A stretch of DNA of 64,000 nucleotides from Lacihabitans sp. CS3-21 (GTDB lineage: Bacteria > Bacteroidota > Bacteroidia > Cytophagales > Spirosomataceae). The notes beneath the pieces were generated by a model that saw nothing but the letters and a program-made list of their open reading frames with translations, was not told the origin of the DNA and searched no databases. The position numbers and the translations under genes are program-made. Positions 11,166 to 20,047 of the stretch are shown here, piece after piece. How positions within the stretch are numbered: the first letter of the stretch is position 1; the number at the start of each line of letters is the position of its first letter. The stretch spans positions 1-64,000 of the forward strand of contig NZ_RJUD01000097.1 in assembly GCF_024343675.1 (NCBI RefSeq). The letters run 5' to 3'.

Positions 11166-11239
11166 CGGTCTGGACGGGACTCGAACCCGCGACCCCCTGC
11201 GTGACAGGCAGGTATTCTAACCAGCTGAACTACCAAACC
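11166..11239 (-). tRNA. tRNA-Asp (anticodon GTC)
   Basis: The minus strand folds as a complete cloverleaf. The acceptor arm GGTTTGG/CCAGACC contains one T-G wobble. The D-arm includes AGCTGGTTAGAAT, the anticodon stem is CCTGC/GCAGG around loop CTGTCAC (anticodon GTC), and the T-arm GCGGG-TTCGAGT-CCCGT carries the invariant TTCGA. The discriminator base is G, and CCA is not encoded. It is a single gene with its own promoter and terminator. Confidence 0.95.
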
Positions 11240-11264
11240 GTTTGCGTTTCTCTTAAACGTGGTG

Positions 11265-11294
11265 CAAAGATAAGGGCTTAATTTTTATTGTCAA
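11265..11294 (-). promoter_or_regulatory. Bacteroidota-type promoter of tRNA-Asp
   Basis: Read on the minus strand: TTG (11294-11292), 19-bp spacer, TATCTTTG (11272-11265). This fits the TTG-N19-TAnnTTTG consensus of the Bacteroidota primary sigma factor and predicts a start about 15-20 nt before the tRNA. Confidence 0.75.
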
Positions 11295-11368
11295 TACTCT
11301 TTGTGAAAAAAAATTATGTATTTTTCTAAAGAATTTTCTAAGCTATTTAAAATTAAGCCCTTAGGATT

Positions 11369-14300
11369 TTACTTTTTTACAACAATTTTCAATTTTAGCT
11401 TTATTTCGTCCATTTCTACCTCAACGGCGTCCGAAACAGCTTCTATAATTTCTAATTTTAAAGCTTGTACTTCGGTAGAAATATAAGATTTGAAGTTTTC
11501 TACAGCTTCCGATACTTCCTCATTGTTGTTTTCCAAAAGAATTTCAATTTTGTCAGTTACTTCAAAACCACTTTCTTTTCTAAGGTTTTGTACTCGGTTT
11601 ACAAAATCTCTCGCTATACCCTCTTGCTTTAGTTCCTCGTTGATTTTTATGTCCAAAGCTACTGTTATGCCGCCTTCTACGGCTACTAACCAGCCTGGGA
11701 TGTCTTCAGTGAGGATTTCAACATCGCTCAATGCAAGTTCGAATCCATTGAGACTGATGCTGCCAGTTTTTTCTAGTGATTTGAGGTCTTCGGCACTCAT
11801 GTTTTGAATGGTGTCCGCCACAGCTTTCATGTCTTTTCCAAACTTTGGACCTAGAGCTTTGAAATTGGCTTTTACTTTTTTCTTTAATATGCCGCTTTCA
11901 TCATCCAAAAACTCCACGCTTTTTACATTTACTTCCGAAAGTATGATTGCAGTAATGTGTTCTATTTGAGCCATTACTTTTGCTGAAGTAGCCGGAATTA
12001 ATATTTTTTGCAGTGGTTGACGAACTTTCAAACTACTTTTCTTTCTCAAAGCATGCACCATAGAACAGATGTTTTGAGCCAAAGTCATCGCTCCTTCAAG
12101 TTCTGAATCTACCCAGAACTCGTCATAGGTATGCCATTCTGTAAAATGCACCGATTCGTGTTTAAAAGGTGTATTTTTCTCAATAGATTCTTGCCTAACT
12201 TGGTCTGTAAGGTTTTTGTATAACCAATCGCCATAGAAGGGGGCTATAGGCGACATCAGCTGAGCCACAGCCGCCAAACAATGTTGTAAGGTTTGGTATG
12301 CGGCTCGTTTATCCTCTGTCATTTCACCTTGCCAAAAACGTCTTCTGTTGAGTCTTACGTACCAGTTCGATAAATCATCACAGACAAAATCTTGTATCAA
12401 TCTACCGGCTTTGGTGGGATTATAGGCATCAAATTCTTCACCAACTTCTTTTACAAGTGTAAAGACTTTTGAAATAATCCACCTGTCTAGTTCTGAAAGT
12501 TTCTCTTTTGGAACTCTGTCAAATTGTTCAACTTGATAATTGTCCAAATTGGCATAAAGTGCAAAGAAATTATACGTGTTGGTTAAAGTACCAAAGAATT
12601 TCCTTTGTACTTCTTGAATACCGTCTGCATTAAATTTGAGATTATCCCAAGGTTCGGCATTGGTGATCATGTACCAACGTGTAGGGTCTGCACCGTATTT
12701 TTTTAACGTGTCAAATGGATCAACCGCATTGCCTAGTCTTTTCGACATTTTATTGCCGTTTTTATCTAAAACCAATCCAGTTGAAACCACATTTTTGAAT
12801 GCAACAGAATCAAAAAGCAAACCCGCTATTGCATGAAGTGTAAAAAACCAACCACGGGTTTGGTCAACACCTTCGGAGATAAAGTCAGCAGGAAAAGTTG
12901 AATTTAGCCCTCCATTAGTGGTTTCAGGGCTGAATGGATAATGCCACTGTGCATAAGGCATTGCTCCGGAGTCAAACCAAACATCTATCAAATCCGCCTC
13001 ACGTTGCATTACATTTCCAGAGGTTGAAACAAGGTATATTTCGTCAACATACGGTCGGTGGAGATCGAAATTTTCAGTATCAAGGTTGGATAAAAATGCC
13101 TTATTCTTCGCCAGCTGCTGCTCAGATAATTTTCCTGAAGAGTTAGCCATTGCCAAACTGTCTAAAAGCTCTTTTACAGAACCAATGCAGACTTCCTCGT
13201 CGTCTTCGCTTCTCCAAATTGGTAATGGAGTTCCCCAATATCTTGATCTCGAAAGATTCCAGTCTACCAAATTTTCCAACCAGTTGCCAAACCGTCCAGT
13301 TCCTGTACTTTCTGGCTGCCAGTTGATGGTTTTATTGAGTTCAACAAGCTTTTCTTTGGCTGCAGTTGTACGAATAAACCATGAATCTAAAGGATAATAA
13401 AGGACAGGTTTGTCTGTTCTCCAGCAATGCGGATAAGGGTGGTCAAACTTCTGAACGTTAAAGGCCTTAGTCTCGGTCTTTAATTTTATTGCTATTCTTT
13501 CATCGACAGACAGATACTTATCTCTATTCTGTTTTACTTTTTCTGCCGCTAATTCTTGCTCAGTGTAGTAGGCTTCTTTTACATATTCCAAAGCAAAATC
13601 TGTTACTTCGGCCACAAATCTTCCCTTTCGGTCTACCAAAGGCATTTCTTTTCCATTTTCATCCAAAACCATTATTGCTGGTATGCCGTGTTGTTGAGCC
13701 ACTCTAAAGTCGTCGGCACCAAAAGTAGGTGCGGTATGAACCACACCAGTACCGTCTTCTGTAGTCACGAAGTCACCAATGATTACTCTAAAAGCTGAAC
13801 TCTTAGGCTGTACATAGGGCATCAGTTGCTCATATTCTACGCCATCTATTTCAGAACCTTTGAAAGTGCTCAATATCTGCCAAGGGAAAGTCTTTTTGTC
13901 TGAATCCTCAAATCCTTCAAAATCACCATCTTTTCCTTTTTCTGTAAAATATTTGCCTATCAGGTCCTTTGCTAAAACTACACTTACAGGCAGAAATGTG
14001 TAGGGGTTAAAAGTCTTAACCAAAGCATATTCAATATTTTTGCCAATAGTCAAAGCTGAGTTGGAAGGCAAAGTCCAAGGTGTGGTCGTCCAAGCCAATA
14101 TAAAAACTTCCACATTCTTAGCTGCCTCAAATAGAAACTCTGATTTTGAGTTTTTTATAACTTTAAATTGTGCAGTAAGAGAAGTGTCTTTTACATCTCT
14201 GTAACAGCCCGGCTGATTGAGTTCGTGCGAACTTAAGCCTGTTCCAGCAGCCGGTGAGTAAGGCTGAATGGTATAGCCTTTGTATAAAAGACCTTTGTCG

Positions 14301-14800
14301 TATAGCTTCTTAAGTAAGTGCCAAACGGATTCTATATAGTCATTTTTGTAGGTGATGTACGGATCTTCCATATCCACCCAGTAGCCCATTTTGTCGGTCA
14401 TGTCTTGCCAAATGTCCGTAAAACGCATGACTGCTTCTCGACATTTTTGGTTGTATTCTGCTACGGATATTTTCTTGCCAATGTCGTCCTTGGTGATACC
14501 GAGTTCTTTTTCAACTTGCAACTCCACCGGAAGACCATGTGTATCCCAGCCGCCTTTACGCTTCACTTGGAAGCCTCGGAGGGTTTTGTATCTGCAAAAA
14601 ATGTCTTTGATTGTACGGGCCATTACGTGGTGAATACCTGGTGTTCCGTTGGCAGAAGGTGGTCCTTCGTAAAAATTGAACGCTGGATGCCCCTCTCTGA
14701 CTTCAATAGATTTTTCGAAAATTTCGTTTTCTTTCCAAAAATCTAATATCTCGTCCGCTATTTCAGCATAATTAACCGCCTTGTACTCTGGATATCTCAT
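11369..14800 (-). CDS. ileS: Isoleucyl-tRNA synthetase, IleRS2 type with swapped HIGH motif
   Basis: A class I synthetase of 1143 residues that charges tRNA-Ile. Visible are the N-terminal Rossmann entry (PPSANGTPG), the GWDTHGLPVE block, the CP1 editing domain (WTTTPWTLPSN), DxTRGWF, and the KMSKR loop at about 684-688 (GNKMSKRLGN). The C-terminal part is the long eukaryote-like form without zinc cysteine clusters, which marks it as IleRS2. The HxGH signature, normally H-x-G-H, reads G55-I56-H57-H58, i.e. the first and third residues are exchanged. The codons (GGT ATT CAC CAC) lie at 14638-14627. As I recall the literature, this GxHH variant is a natural IleRS2 subclass with extreme mupirocin resistance. 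The ATG at 14800 fits the family N-terminus. Confidence 0.97.
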   Translation of the reverse strand: MRYPEYKAVNYAEIADEILDFWKENEIFEKSIEVREGHPAFNFYEGPPSANGTPGIHHVMARTIKDIFCRYKTLRGFQVKRKGGWDTHGLPVELQVEKELGITKDDIGKKISVAEYNQKCREAVMRFTDIWQDMTDKMGYWVDMEDPYITYKNDYIESVWHLLKKLYDKGLLYKGYTIQPYSPAAGTGLSSHELNQPGCYRDVKDTSLTAQFKVIKNSKSEFLFEAAKNVEVFILAWTTTPWTLPSNSALTIGKNIEYALVKTFNPYTFLPVSVVLAKDLIGKYFTEKGKDGDFEGFEDSDKKTFPWQILSTFKGSEIDGVEYEQLMPYVQPKSSAFRVIIGDFVTTEDGTGVVHTAPTFGADDFRVAQQHGIPAIMVLDENGKEMPLVDRKGRFVAEVTDFALEYVKEAYYTEQELAAEKVKQNRDKYLSVDERIAIKLKTETKAFNVQKFDHPYPHCWRTDKPVLYYPLDSWFIRTTAAKEKLVELNKTINWQPESTGTGRFGNWLENLVDWNLSRSRYWGTPLPIWRSEDDEEVCIGSVKELLDSLAMANSSGKLSEQQLAKNKAFLSNLDTENFDLHRPYVDEIYLVSTSGNVMQREADLIDVWFDSGAMPYAQWHYPFSPETTNGGLNSTFPADFISEGVDQTRGWFFTLHAIAGLLFDSVAFKNVVSTGLVLDKNGNKMSKRLGNAVDPFDTLKKYGADPTRWYMITNAEPWDNLKFNADGIQEVQRKFFGTLTNTYNFFALYANLDNYQVEQFDRVPKEKLSELDRWIISKVFTLVKEVGEEFDAYNPTKAGRLIQDFVCDDLSNWYVRLNRRRFWQGEMTEDKRAAYQTLQHCLAAVAQLMSPIAPFYGDWLYKNLTDQVRQESIEKNTPFKHESVHFTEWHTYDEFWVDSELEGAMTLAQNICSMVHALRKKSSLKVRQPLQKILIPATSAKVMAQIEHITAIILSEVNVKSVEFLDDESGILKKKVKANFKALGPKFGKDMKAVADTIQNMSAEDLKSLEKTGSISLNGFELALSDVEILTEDIPGWLVAVEGGITVALDIKINEELKQEGIARDFVNRVQNLRKESGFEVTDKIEILLENNNEEVSEAVENFKSYISTEVQALKLEIIEAVSDAVEVEMDEIKLKLKIVVKK

Positions 14801-14839
14801 CGCCTAAAAATTGTACTTTACTGTTTGAAAAATTGGGTG

Positions 14840-14847
14840 CAAAGATA
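14840..14847 (-). promoter_or_regulatory. Probable -7 element for ileS
   Basis: TATCTTTG on the minus strand, 40 bp before the ileS start, matches TAnnTTTG exactly. No TTG is seen at the ideal 19-bp spacing, so this is a one-box prediction. Confidence 0.45.
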
Positions 14848-14932
14848 CGAAAATTACTTTTAAGGAGAGAATGCATCTTGCCCAAAAAAGGATATTTATG
14901 GCATTCTTCCTTATCTATTCAAAATACTGTTC

Positions 14933-14940
14933 TAATTTTG
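14933..14940 (+). promoter_or_regulatory. Probable -7 element for the TRIC-family gene
   Basis: TAATTTTG matches TAnnTTTG and lies 20 bp before the TTG start at 14960, implying a very short leader. No convincing -33 TTG is seen at the right distance. Confidence 0.4.
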
Positions 14941-14959
14941 TGAAATAATAACTGAAACA

Positions 14960-15565
14960 TTGGAAATTTTCTCCTTCATTACCATTGGCGGAACCATCGC
15001 TTTTGCAGCCTCTGGAGCTTTGGCTGGAATCCGTAAAAATTTGGATATATTTGGTGTGGCTGTAATAGCTTTCGTGACCTCTTTGGGAGGAGGAACACTT
15101 CGAGATATTCTTTTAGGGCAATTTCCCGTAAAGTGGCTGTCTGATACCAAAATCGTGGTTTTGATTGTTAGTATTTCGGTTTTAACAGTTATTTTTAAAA
15201 ATAGAATAAATAAACTCGATAAAACCTTAGTTTTTTTTGATACGCTTGGTCTTGGATTTTTTACTATTAAAGGTATTCAAGTTGGAGTAGGGGCTGGGCT
15301 GAGTTGGCCTTCTTGCATAATTTTGGGAACAATCACCGCTTGTTTTGGTGGGGTAATTCGGGATATTATTTTGAACGAAATTCCTACGCTTTTCAGAAAA
15401 GAAATTTATGCAACTGCTTGTATTTTAGGGGGTTTCCTTTATTTTTTCTTAGAAAATTTTGCTTTTCTTTCAAACTACACAGAAATTTTAGTGTTTTCTG
15501 TAATCGTATTAATTAGATTTTTGGCCATTCGATTAAATATTTCACTACCAAACATCAAAAGTTGA
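14960..15565 (+). CDS. Trimeric intracellular cation channel (TRIC/YicG, UPF0126) family protein
   Basis: A 201-residue inner-membrane protein with six to seven predicted helices arranged as an internal repeat. The two glycine-rich halves contain the family motifs GGGTLRDILLG (about residues 47-57) and GGVIRDIILNEIP (about 130-142). Bacterial homologues of TRIC channels conduct potassium and other small cations as trimers. The start is TTG: there is an in-frame stop at 14933 and no ATG between, and the resulting N-terminus (EIFSFITIGGTIAFAASGA) matches the family. It is followed after 27 bp by waaA, and the two are probably co-transcribed although functionally unrelated. Confidence 0.85.
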   Translation: MEIFSFITIGGTIAFAASGALAGIRKNLDIFGVAVIAFVTSLGGGTLRDILLGQFPVKWLSDTKIVVLIVSISVLTVIFKNRINKLDKTLVFFDTLGLGFFTIKGIQVGVGAGLSWPSCIILGTITACFGGVIRDIILNEIPTLFRKEIYATACILGGFLYFFLENFAFLSNYTEILVFSVIVLIRFLAIRLNISLPNIKS

Positions 15566-15592
15566 TTTTGGGAAATTTAAACAGCAAACTTT

Positions 15593-16849
15593 TTGAAAAT
15601 TATTGACACGTTAATTGGCTTTGGATATAATTTATTTATCTATTTGATAAGTAGACTTATTGGCCTGGCAAAGTTTTTTGGTCCCAAAGCTAAATTGTTT
15701 GTAGAGGGGCAAAGAGAAATTCCGAGTGTTTTAGCAAATATCAAAATTTGGAAAGAACAAAATCCAGATAAACAAATCATTTGGTTTCATTGTGCTTCTT
15801 TGGGAGAATTTGAACAAGGAAGGCCTGTCTTGGAGGTGTTTAAAAGTCAAAATCCTGAGTTTGGTGTTTTACTAACTTTCTTTTCACCTTCGGGCTATGA
15901 GATACGGAAAAACTACCCTTTGGCAGACTTTATTTGTTATTTGCCCATTGACACAAAAGTCAATGCAAAAGATTTTGTAGAGCTGGTAAATCCCAATATC
16001 GCCGTTTTTGTTAAGTACGAATTCTGGCCAAATATCATAAAAGCTCTCCAATCAAACAGTACAAAACTCATCGGCATATCGGTTATTTTAAGAGAAAGTC
16101 AATCTTTTTTTAAGCCTTGGGGAGGATATTTTAGAGAAGTATTGTTTTCGTTCGAATATCTTTTTGTGCAAAACCAGTCTACGTCCAATTTGTTAGAATC
16201 TATCGCTTATAAAAACCATACCGTGGCTGGTGATACTAGATTCGATAGGGTTTTGGATACATTATCCAAGATTCAGCCTGTCGCGGGTATTGCCGATTTT
16301 GTGGCTGAAAAGCAAGTTTTTGTAGTGGGCAGTGCATGGGCTGAGGACATGCAAGTACTGATTCCATTTGCATTAGATCATCCACATATCAAATTCATTA
16401 TAGCACCGCACGAGTTGCATGAAACTCAAATAAACGGCTGGGCAAAAGAATTGAATGCCATTAAATACTCTGATTATAAAACTGTGGCTTTACCAGATAC
16501 ACAAGTTTTGATTATTGATAGTATTGGATTACTTTCTTCTTTGTATCAATATGCTCATTATGCTTTTGTCGGCGGAAGTTTCGGTAAAGGGCTACATAAT
16601 ATCTTAGAAGCAGCCGTTTTTGGTGTTCCTATATTTTTTGGCGATAAGCGTTTTGATAAATTTGAAGAAGCCAAGAATTTGATTAGCAGAAATGTGGCTT
16701 TTCCAGTAAAAAACATCAGTTCATTCAAAGAAGCTTTTGATAGCTTAGATGCTAAACGACTAAATGAAATAATTACTGAAACGGAAGATTATGTAAAATC
16801 TCAATCAGGGGCTACGGAAACTATTATAAAATTTTTAGCAAAAATCTGA
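15593..16849 (+). CDS. waaA: 3-deoxy-D-manno-octulosonic acid (Kdo) transferase
   Basis: A GT30 family enzyme of 418 residues that adds Kdo from CMP-Kdo to the lipid A precursor at the inner membrane. It shows an N-terminal membrane anchor, HCASLGEFEQGRP (catalytic Glu region, about residues 63-75), KYEFWPN (about 142-148), AGDTRFDRV, and the C-terminal nucleotide-binding block GGSFGKGLHNILEA with VPIFFG. The length is typical. The start is TTG at 15593, since no ATG is available and the N-terminus then aligns with the family. A single gene serves for Kdo transfer here; lpxB lies 38 kb further on. Confidence 0.93.
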   Translation: MKIIDTLIGFGYNLFIYLISRLIGLAKFFGPKAKLFVEGQREIPSVLANIKIWKEQNPDKQIIWFHCASLGEFEQGRPVLEVFKSQNPEFGVLLTFFSPSGYEIRKNYPLADFICYLPIDTKVNAKDFVELVNPNIAVFVKYEFWPNIIKALQSNSTKLIGISVILRESQSFFKPWGGYFREVLFSFEYLFVQNQSTSNLLESIAYKNHTVAGDTRFDRVLDTLSKIQPVAGIADFVAEKQVFVVGSAWAEDMQVLIPFALDHPHIKFIIAPHELHETQINGWAKELNAIKYSDYKTVALPDTQVLIIDSIGLLSSLYQYAHYAFVGGSFGKGLHNILEAAVFGVPIFFGDKRFDKFEEAKNLISRNVAFPVKNISSFKEAFDSLDAKRLNEIITETEDYVKSQSGATETIIKFLAKI

Positions 16850-16904
16850 AAGGTTGGGTATTTCTGATTTTGTGCGTATTTTGGGGAATTAAAATACGAT
16901 CCAA

Positions 16905-17699
16905 ATGAACATTTCTATAATAGGTACTGGCAATATGGCATGGCACTTAGCCAGAGTTTTTGAAAAGCAAGAAATCAGAGTAAACGAAATATATGGCAGA
17001 GAAATCAGTAAAGCTATTCTCCTTGCTGATGATTTATATGATACAAAAGCCACTGACGAACTAGATTTTTCAGATAGTGAGTCAGATGTATTTTTTATTT
17101 GTGTAAATGATGATGCCATTGAAGAAATATGTTCCAAAATTATTCTTCCTGAAAACGCAATATTAGTGCACACCTCTGGCTCAAAGCCAATGGAAATAAT
17201 TATCCAAACGCTGGAGATCTATCATGACTTGAAAGTAAATGCTGGGGTTTTTTATCCTATAATGACCTTCACAAAAGGTAAAAATATAAGCTTTGAAGAA
17301 ATTCCGATTTGTATTGAAGCTGAAAATGAAGAAACACAATTTACTTTGGTGGAGCTTGGTAAGTTGATTTCGAAAGAAATATATTTATTAAATTCGGCCG
17401 AGAGAGCAGTATTGCATATCGGAGCAGTCTTTTCTTGTAATTTTGCCAATCATCTTTGGGCCCTTTCAAAAGAAATCCTTGAAGCTGAGGACTTGGATTT
17501 TAATCTTCTTAAACCTTTGATTGCCGAAACCTTCAAAAAAGCCATGGAGGCCAAGCACCCCGCCGAAGTTCAAACAGGCCCAGCTGTTAGAAGAGATGAT
17601 AATATTTTGAAGAATCAAATGGCCTATTTGGCAGATGATGAAGACTTAGCTCGGGTTTACAATGTTATTTCAAACAGTATAAAAGATTGGCACGCTTGA
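16905..17699 (+). CDS. Rossmann-fold protein with DUF2520 (reductase-like)
   Basis: A 264-residue protein with an N-terminal NAD(P)-binding Rossmann domain (IIGTGNMAWHLA, residues 5-16), similar to the start of pyrroline-5-carboxylate reductase, and an all-helical DUF2520 domain. Visible DUF2520 features include HTSGSKPM, GVFYPIMTF, the helix with GAVFSCNFANHLWALSKEI, and QTGPAVRRDD near the C-terminus. Members are conserved in Bacteroidota as probable oxidoreductases, but the substrate is unknown. It follows waaA by 55 bp, a gap that holds an 8-bp AT hairpin (16875-16898). Its ATG at 16905 directly precedes the Rossmann motif. Confidence 0.85.
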   Translation: MNISIIGTGNMAWHLARVFEKQEIRVNEIYGREISKAILLADDLYDTKATDELDFSDSESDVFFICVNDDAIEEICSKIILPENAILVHTSGSKPMEIIIQTLEIYHDLKVNAGVFYPIMTFTKGKNISFEEIPICIEAENEETQFTLVELGKLISKEIYLLNSAERAVLHIGAVFSCNFANHLWALSKEILEAEDLDFNLLKPLIAETFKKAMEAKHPAEVQTGPAVRRDDNILKNQMAYLADDEDLARVYNVISNSIKDWHA

Positions 17700-18078
17700 T
17701 TTCTAAGCTGTTATTTCAGGAAAAATAATTTCTGTTAGTTTTCAACATTATTGCGAAATTATATTTTTAAAAGGTGTCTTTTTGTTTATAAGATATTCAT
17801 TTATAGGGAATTATGAATAATTTACGCCTCACTATAATATAAATGTACTGCTGTTACCGCTTGATAATTTTTATAATCTACCTCTCTCGGATTTTTTTTC
17901 ATTAACAATGGCATAAATTTTGGTTGTTGAAAATGTAGACAGTAGAACTATTCAAGGAAAAACTACCGTCTACTAATTAAATTATTTCAAAACTAGGATT
18001 TAGTGAATCAAACGGTTCCAAAAATTTGTCAGGAAAACCATTGTGGATCTAACCAAAAAACTTAAAAAATTATTATTT
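17700..18078. other. Leader/promoter region of the pilin-like cluster
   Basis: About 380 bp without a gene. The notable element is an inverted repeat, GTAGACAGTAG (17935-17945) and CTACCGTCTAC (17963-17973), with one mismatch and a 17-nt loop. It sits about 105 bp before the first pilin-like start. A TA-rich box ending in TTTTG (about 17912-17922) lies just upstream, so the hairpin could be at the 5' end of the transcript. Confidence 0.45.
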
Positions 18079-18576
18079 ATGAAAAAGTCAATTTTGACAT
18101 CACTCGCTCTCGTTTTGTTGGCATTTGCAGCTAATGCACAGTTATCAACCACTGCAGGCCACAATGTAAAAATTAACGCTGCCTCTGTTTTGGACATCGT
18201 TATGACTGTTACTACAGACGTTGAATTAGATTTTGAAGATTCGGATGATTATGAAAACGGAGTTACTGTTACTAATGCGGCCGAACTTAAAGTGAAATCT
18301 AACAAGGGTTGGCAAGTGGCAGTAACCACCTCTGCGACCAATTTTGAATCAGCATCAGGTAATAATGACACAGAATTAGCTGCCTCTGCATTGAAAGTTA
18401 GAAAAAATGGTACTGTGGATTATTCAGCAATCGATTCTGGTGATGCCATTGCAACTGGAACTAAAGGTGGTCATACTGGTGCTCGTGTTTTCAGTATAGA
18501 TTATAAATTAAATCCGGGTTATTTCGCAGCTGATACTTATACGGTTCCTGTAACTTTCACTGTTAGCAATCCTTGA
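18079..18576 (+). CDS. Pilin-like secreted beta-sandwich protein 1
   Basis: The likely start is the ATG at 18079 (MKKSILTSL), which gives a standard signal peptide ending AFAANAQ; the open frame extends upstream to 18043 but the extra residues are basic and unlikely. The mature part (about 145 residues) is predicted all-beta and shares a pattern with the next three genes: LDFED, DYENG, LKVKSNKGWQVAV, KVRKNGT, A(I)ATGTKGGH, LNPGY, TYTVPVTFTVSNP. The alternating hydrophobic residues of the last strand, ending in Pro, resemble fibre subunits completed by strand exchange. No cysteine is present after the signal. It has its own long leader and a strong terminator, consistent with a separately expressed, perhaps major, subunit. 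Assignment as a pilin is inference; CsuA/B-like or DUF4402-like folds are alternatives. Confidence 0.65.
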   Translation: MKKSILTSLALVLLAFAANAQLSTTAGHNVKINAASVLDIVMTVTTDVELDFEDSDDYENGVTVTNAAELKVKSNKGWQVAVTTSATNFESASGNNDTELAASALKVRKNGTVDYSAIDSGDAIATGTKGGHTGARVFSIDYKLNPGYFAADTYTVPVTFTVSNP

Positions 18577-18600
18577 TTAATACATTACATAGCTCATAAT

Positions 18601-18635
18601 AAAAGAGGACAATAACTTGTCCTCTTTTGCCATTT
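18601..18635 (+). terminator. Terminator after pilin-like gene 1
   Basis: A perfect 12-bp stem, AAAAGAGGACAA (18601-18612) and TTGTCCTCTTTT (18617-18628), with a TAAC tetraloop and T-rich sequence afterwards. It separates gene 1 from its paralogues. Confidence 0.85.
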
Positions 18636-18783
18636 TATTTCAATACTAACTAAATTTCTCAAATAAATATTTTTTTTGTTTCAATCTTTCTTTATGTTTG
18701 TGTTTATCAATTAGTATCCCTACTTGTAAAATTCCATATTTTATTGAGTTTGAGATGTTTTTAGGTAGCTAAACAGGAAAAAA

Positions 18784-19275
18784 ATGAAAAAAATAATGTT
18801 TGTGACTGCATTTTTAATGCAGTTTGCGATTGCTGTATATAGTCAAAGCTCTGCCTCACATACAGTCAGAATTATAGCCCATCCAATTTTAGAACTAAAG
18901 CTCGACGAGCAGGTAAACAATACTGATTTTAGTTTTAATACCCTTTCAGATTATGAAAATGGTAAATCCAATATTCAAGCCGCAGGACTAAAAGTTCGTT
19001 CTAATAAAAATTGGGTATTGAATGTAAAATCGAACGCACCAAATTTTACCCCTTCATCTTCAGGTGATACTGATATAAAGTCCAGTGCTTTGTTGCTTAG
19101 AAAGACTGGTACAACCACTAATTATCCCTTAGAAACTTTTGAACAAGCAATTGCCTCGGGTAAAAATGGTGGTTTTGAGACCAATACCGTTTTTTTAGAT
19201 TACATTGCGAATCCAGGTTATATAAAACCCGATTCCTATTCTATCGAAATAACCTACACGCTTTCTACACCGTGA
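18784..19275 (+). CDS. Pilin-like secreted beta-sandwich protein 2
   Basis: 163 residues with a signal peptide (cleavage near AVYSQ). The mature protein repeats the family pattern: HTVRIIAHPILELKLD, DYENGKSN, AAGLKVRSNKNWVLNV, LLLRKTG, EQAIASGKNGGFETNTVFLDYIANPGY, ending YSIEITYTLSTP. It is intermediate between protein 1 and the close pair 3/4. An AGGA sequence lies just before the ATG. The 207 bp upstream follow the gene 1 terminator and must hold a separate promoter. Probably a subunit of the same surface structure; the fold assignment is inferred from sequence pattern only. Confidence 0.65.
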   Translation: MKKIMFVTAFLMQFAIAVYSQSSASHTVRIIAHPILELKLDEQVNNTDFSFNTLSDYENGKSNIQAAGLKVRSNKNWVLNVKSNAPNFTPSSSGDTDIKSSALLLRKTGTTTNYPLETFEQAIASGKNGGFETNTVFLDYIANPGYIKPDSYSIEITYTLSTP

Positions 19276-19492
19276 TTTAAAATTTAGTAATTCACTTTCT
19301 TAATTGCTTTTTTGTAAATATTTTACTCTTTAAAGTGCTGTTTTTTAGTTGTTTGAAAAGTTTTTGATACCATTAAATATTTTTTGGCATAGTTATTGAA
19401 ATCTACTTCTCAGGCCTGAGGTTTCTAACCATGGTTGTTCAGATTTCCTATAACAAATAGTCTTTTAACAAGGCTTTTTAAATGCTTTTTTA

Positions 19493-19987
19493 ATGAAAAA
19501 ACTAGTTGCGACGGTAGCTGTGTGTCTATCAATTTTATTCAATGTATCAGCTCAAGGTACAACCAAAACACATACTGTAACTTACACCATTAATAACATC
19601 TTGGAGTTGGATTTTGATAATACTACGCAGAATCTTGCATTCACTTTTGCAACTGCAAATGATTTTGAAACCGGCAAAACAAATGCTTCTGCAGCTGGAT
19701 TGAGAGTAAGATCAAATAAGGCATGGACAGTGAGCGTAAAAGCCAACACGGCAAATTTTGCGGCCACTTTGGGTGGAGATGCCAACGTTACGGCTAATAA
19801 GTTATCTATCAGAAAAAACGGTACTACTACATTTATACCCTTGACCACCGCTGATCAATCGCTCGCAACAGGGGCCAAAGGTGGATTTGGAACGAATACA
19901 TTTTTAATAGACTACTTCGCCAATCCTGGATACATTGCACCAGCCACTTATACATTGGGGGTAACTTTTACAGTGACAGCTCCTTAA
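19493..19987 (+). CDS. Pilin-like secreted beta-sandwich protein 3
   Basis: 164 residues with a signal peptide (MKKLVATVAVCLSILFNVSA, cleavage before QGTT). The mature N-terminus THTVTYTINNILELDFD alternates hydrophobic and polar residues like a donor strand. It is followed by DFETGKTN, AAGLRVRSNKAWTVSVKAN, LSIRKNGTT, GAKGGFGTNTF, DYFANPGY, and the C-terminal strand YTLGVTFTVTAP. It is very similar to the next gene product along its whole length, indicating a recent tandem duplication. A 12-bp perfect palindrome, CTCAGGCCTGAG (19409-19420), lies 73 bp upstream and is a candidate operator. Confidence 0.65.
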   Translation: MKKLVATVAVCLSILFNVSAQGTTKTHTVTYTINNILELDFDNTTQNLAFTFATANDFETGKTNASAAGLRVRSNKAWTVSVKANTANFAATLGGDANVTANKLSIRKNGTTTFIPLTTADQSLATGAKGGFGTNTFLIDYFANPGYIAPATYTLGVTFTVTAP

Positions 19988-20047
19988 GAGTTCGAATTCC
20001 TAATAAGATCAATAATTGACTTAGGTCAAACATTAATTTCCTATAAA

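Noticed and set aside
11490-14746. Several plus-strand open frames (66-142 codons) opposite ileS
   Set aside because: They are antisense to conserved synthetase motifs and have no recognisable protein features.
16875-16898. AT-rich 8-bp hairpin between waaA and the DUF2520 gene as a terminator
   Set aside because: The stem CGTATTTT/AAAATACG is weak and not followed by a T-run; it directly precedes a start codon, so an intrinsic terminator is unlikely.
19381-19402. Sigma-54-type promoter (TTGGCAT...TTGAA) before subunit gene 3
   Set aside because: The -24 GG is present but the -12 GC is GA, and no enhancer-binding protein gene is nearby; the match is too weak.
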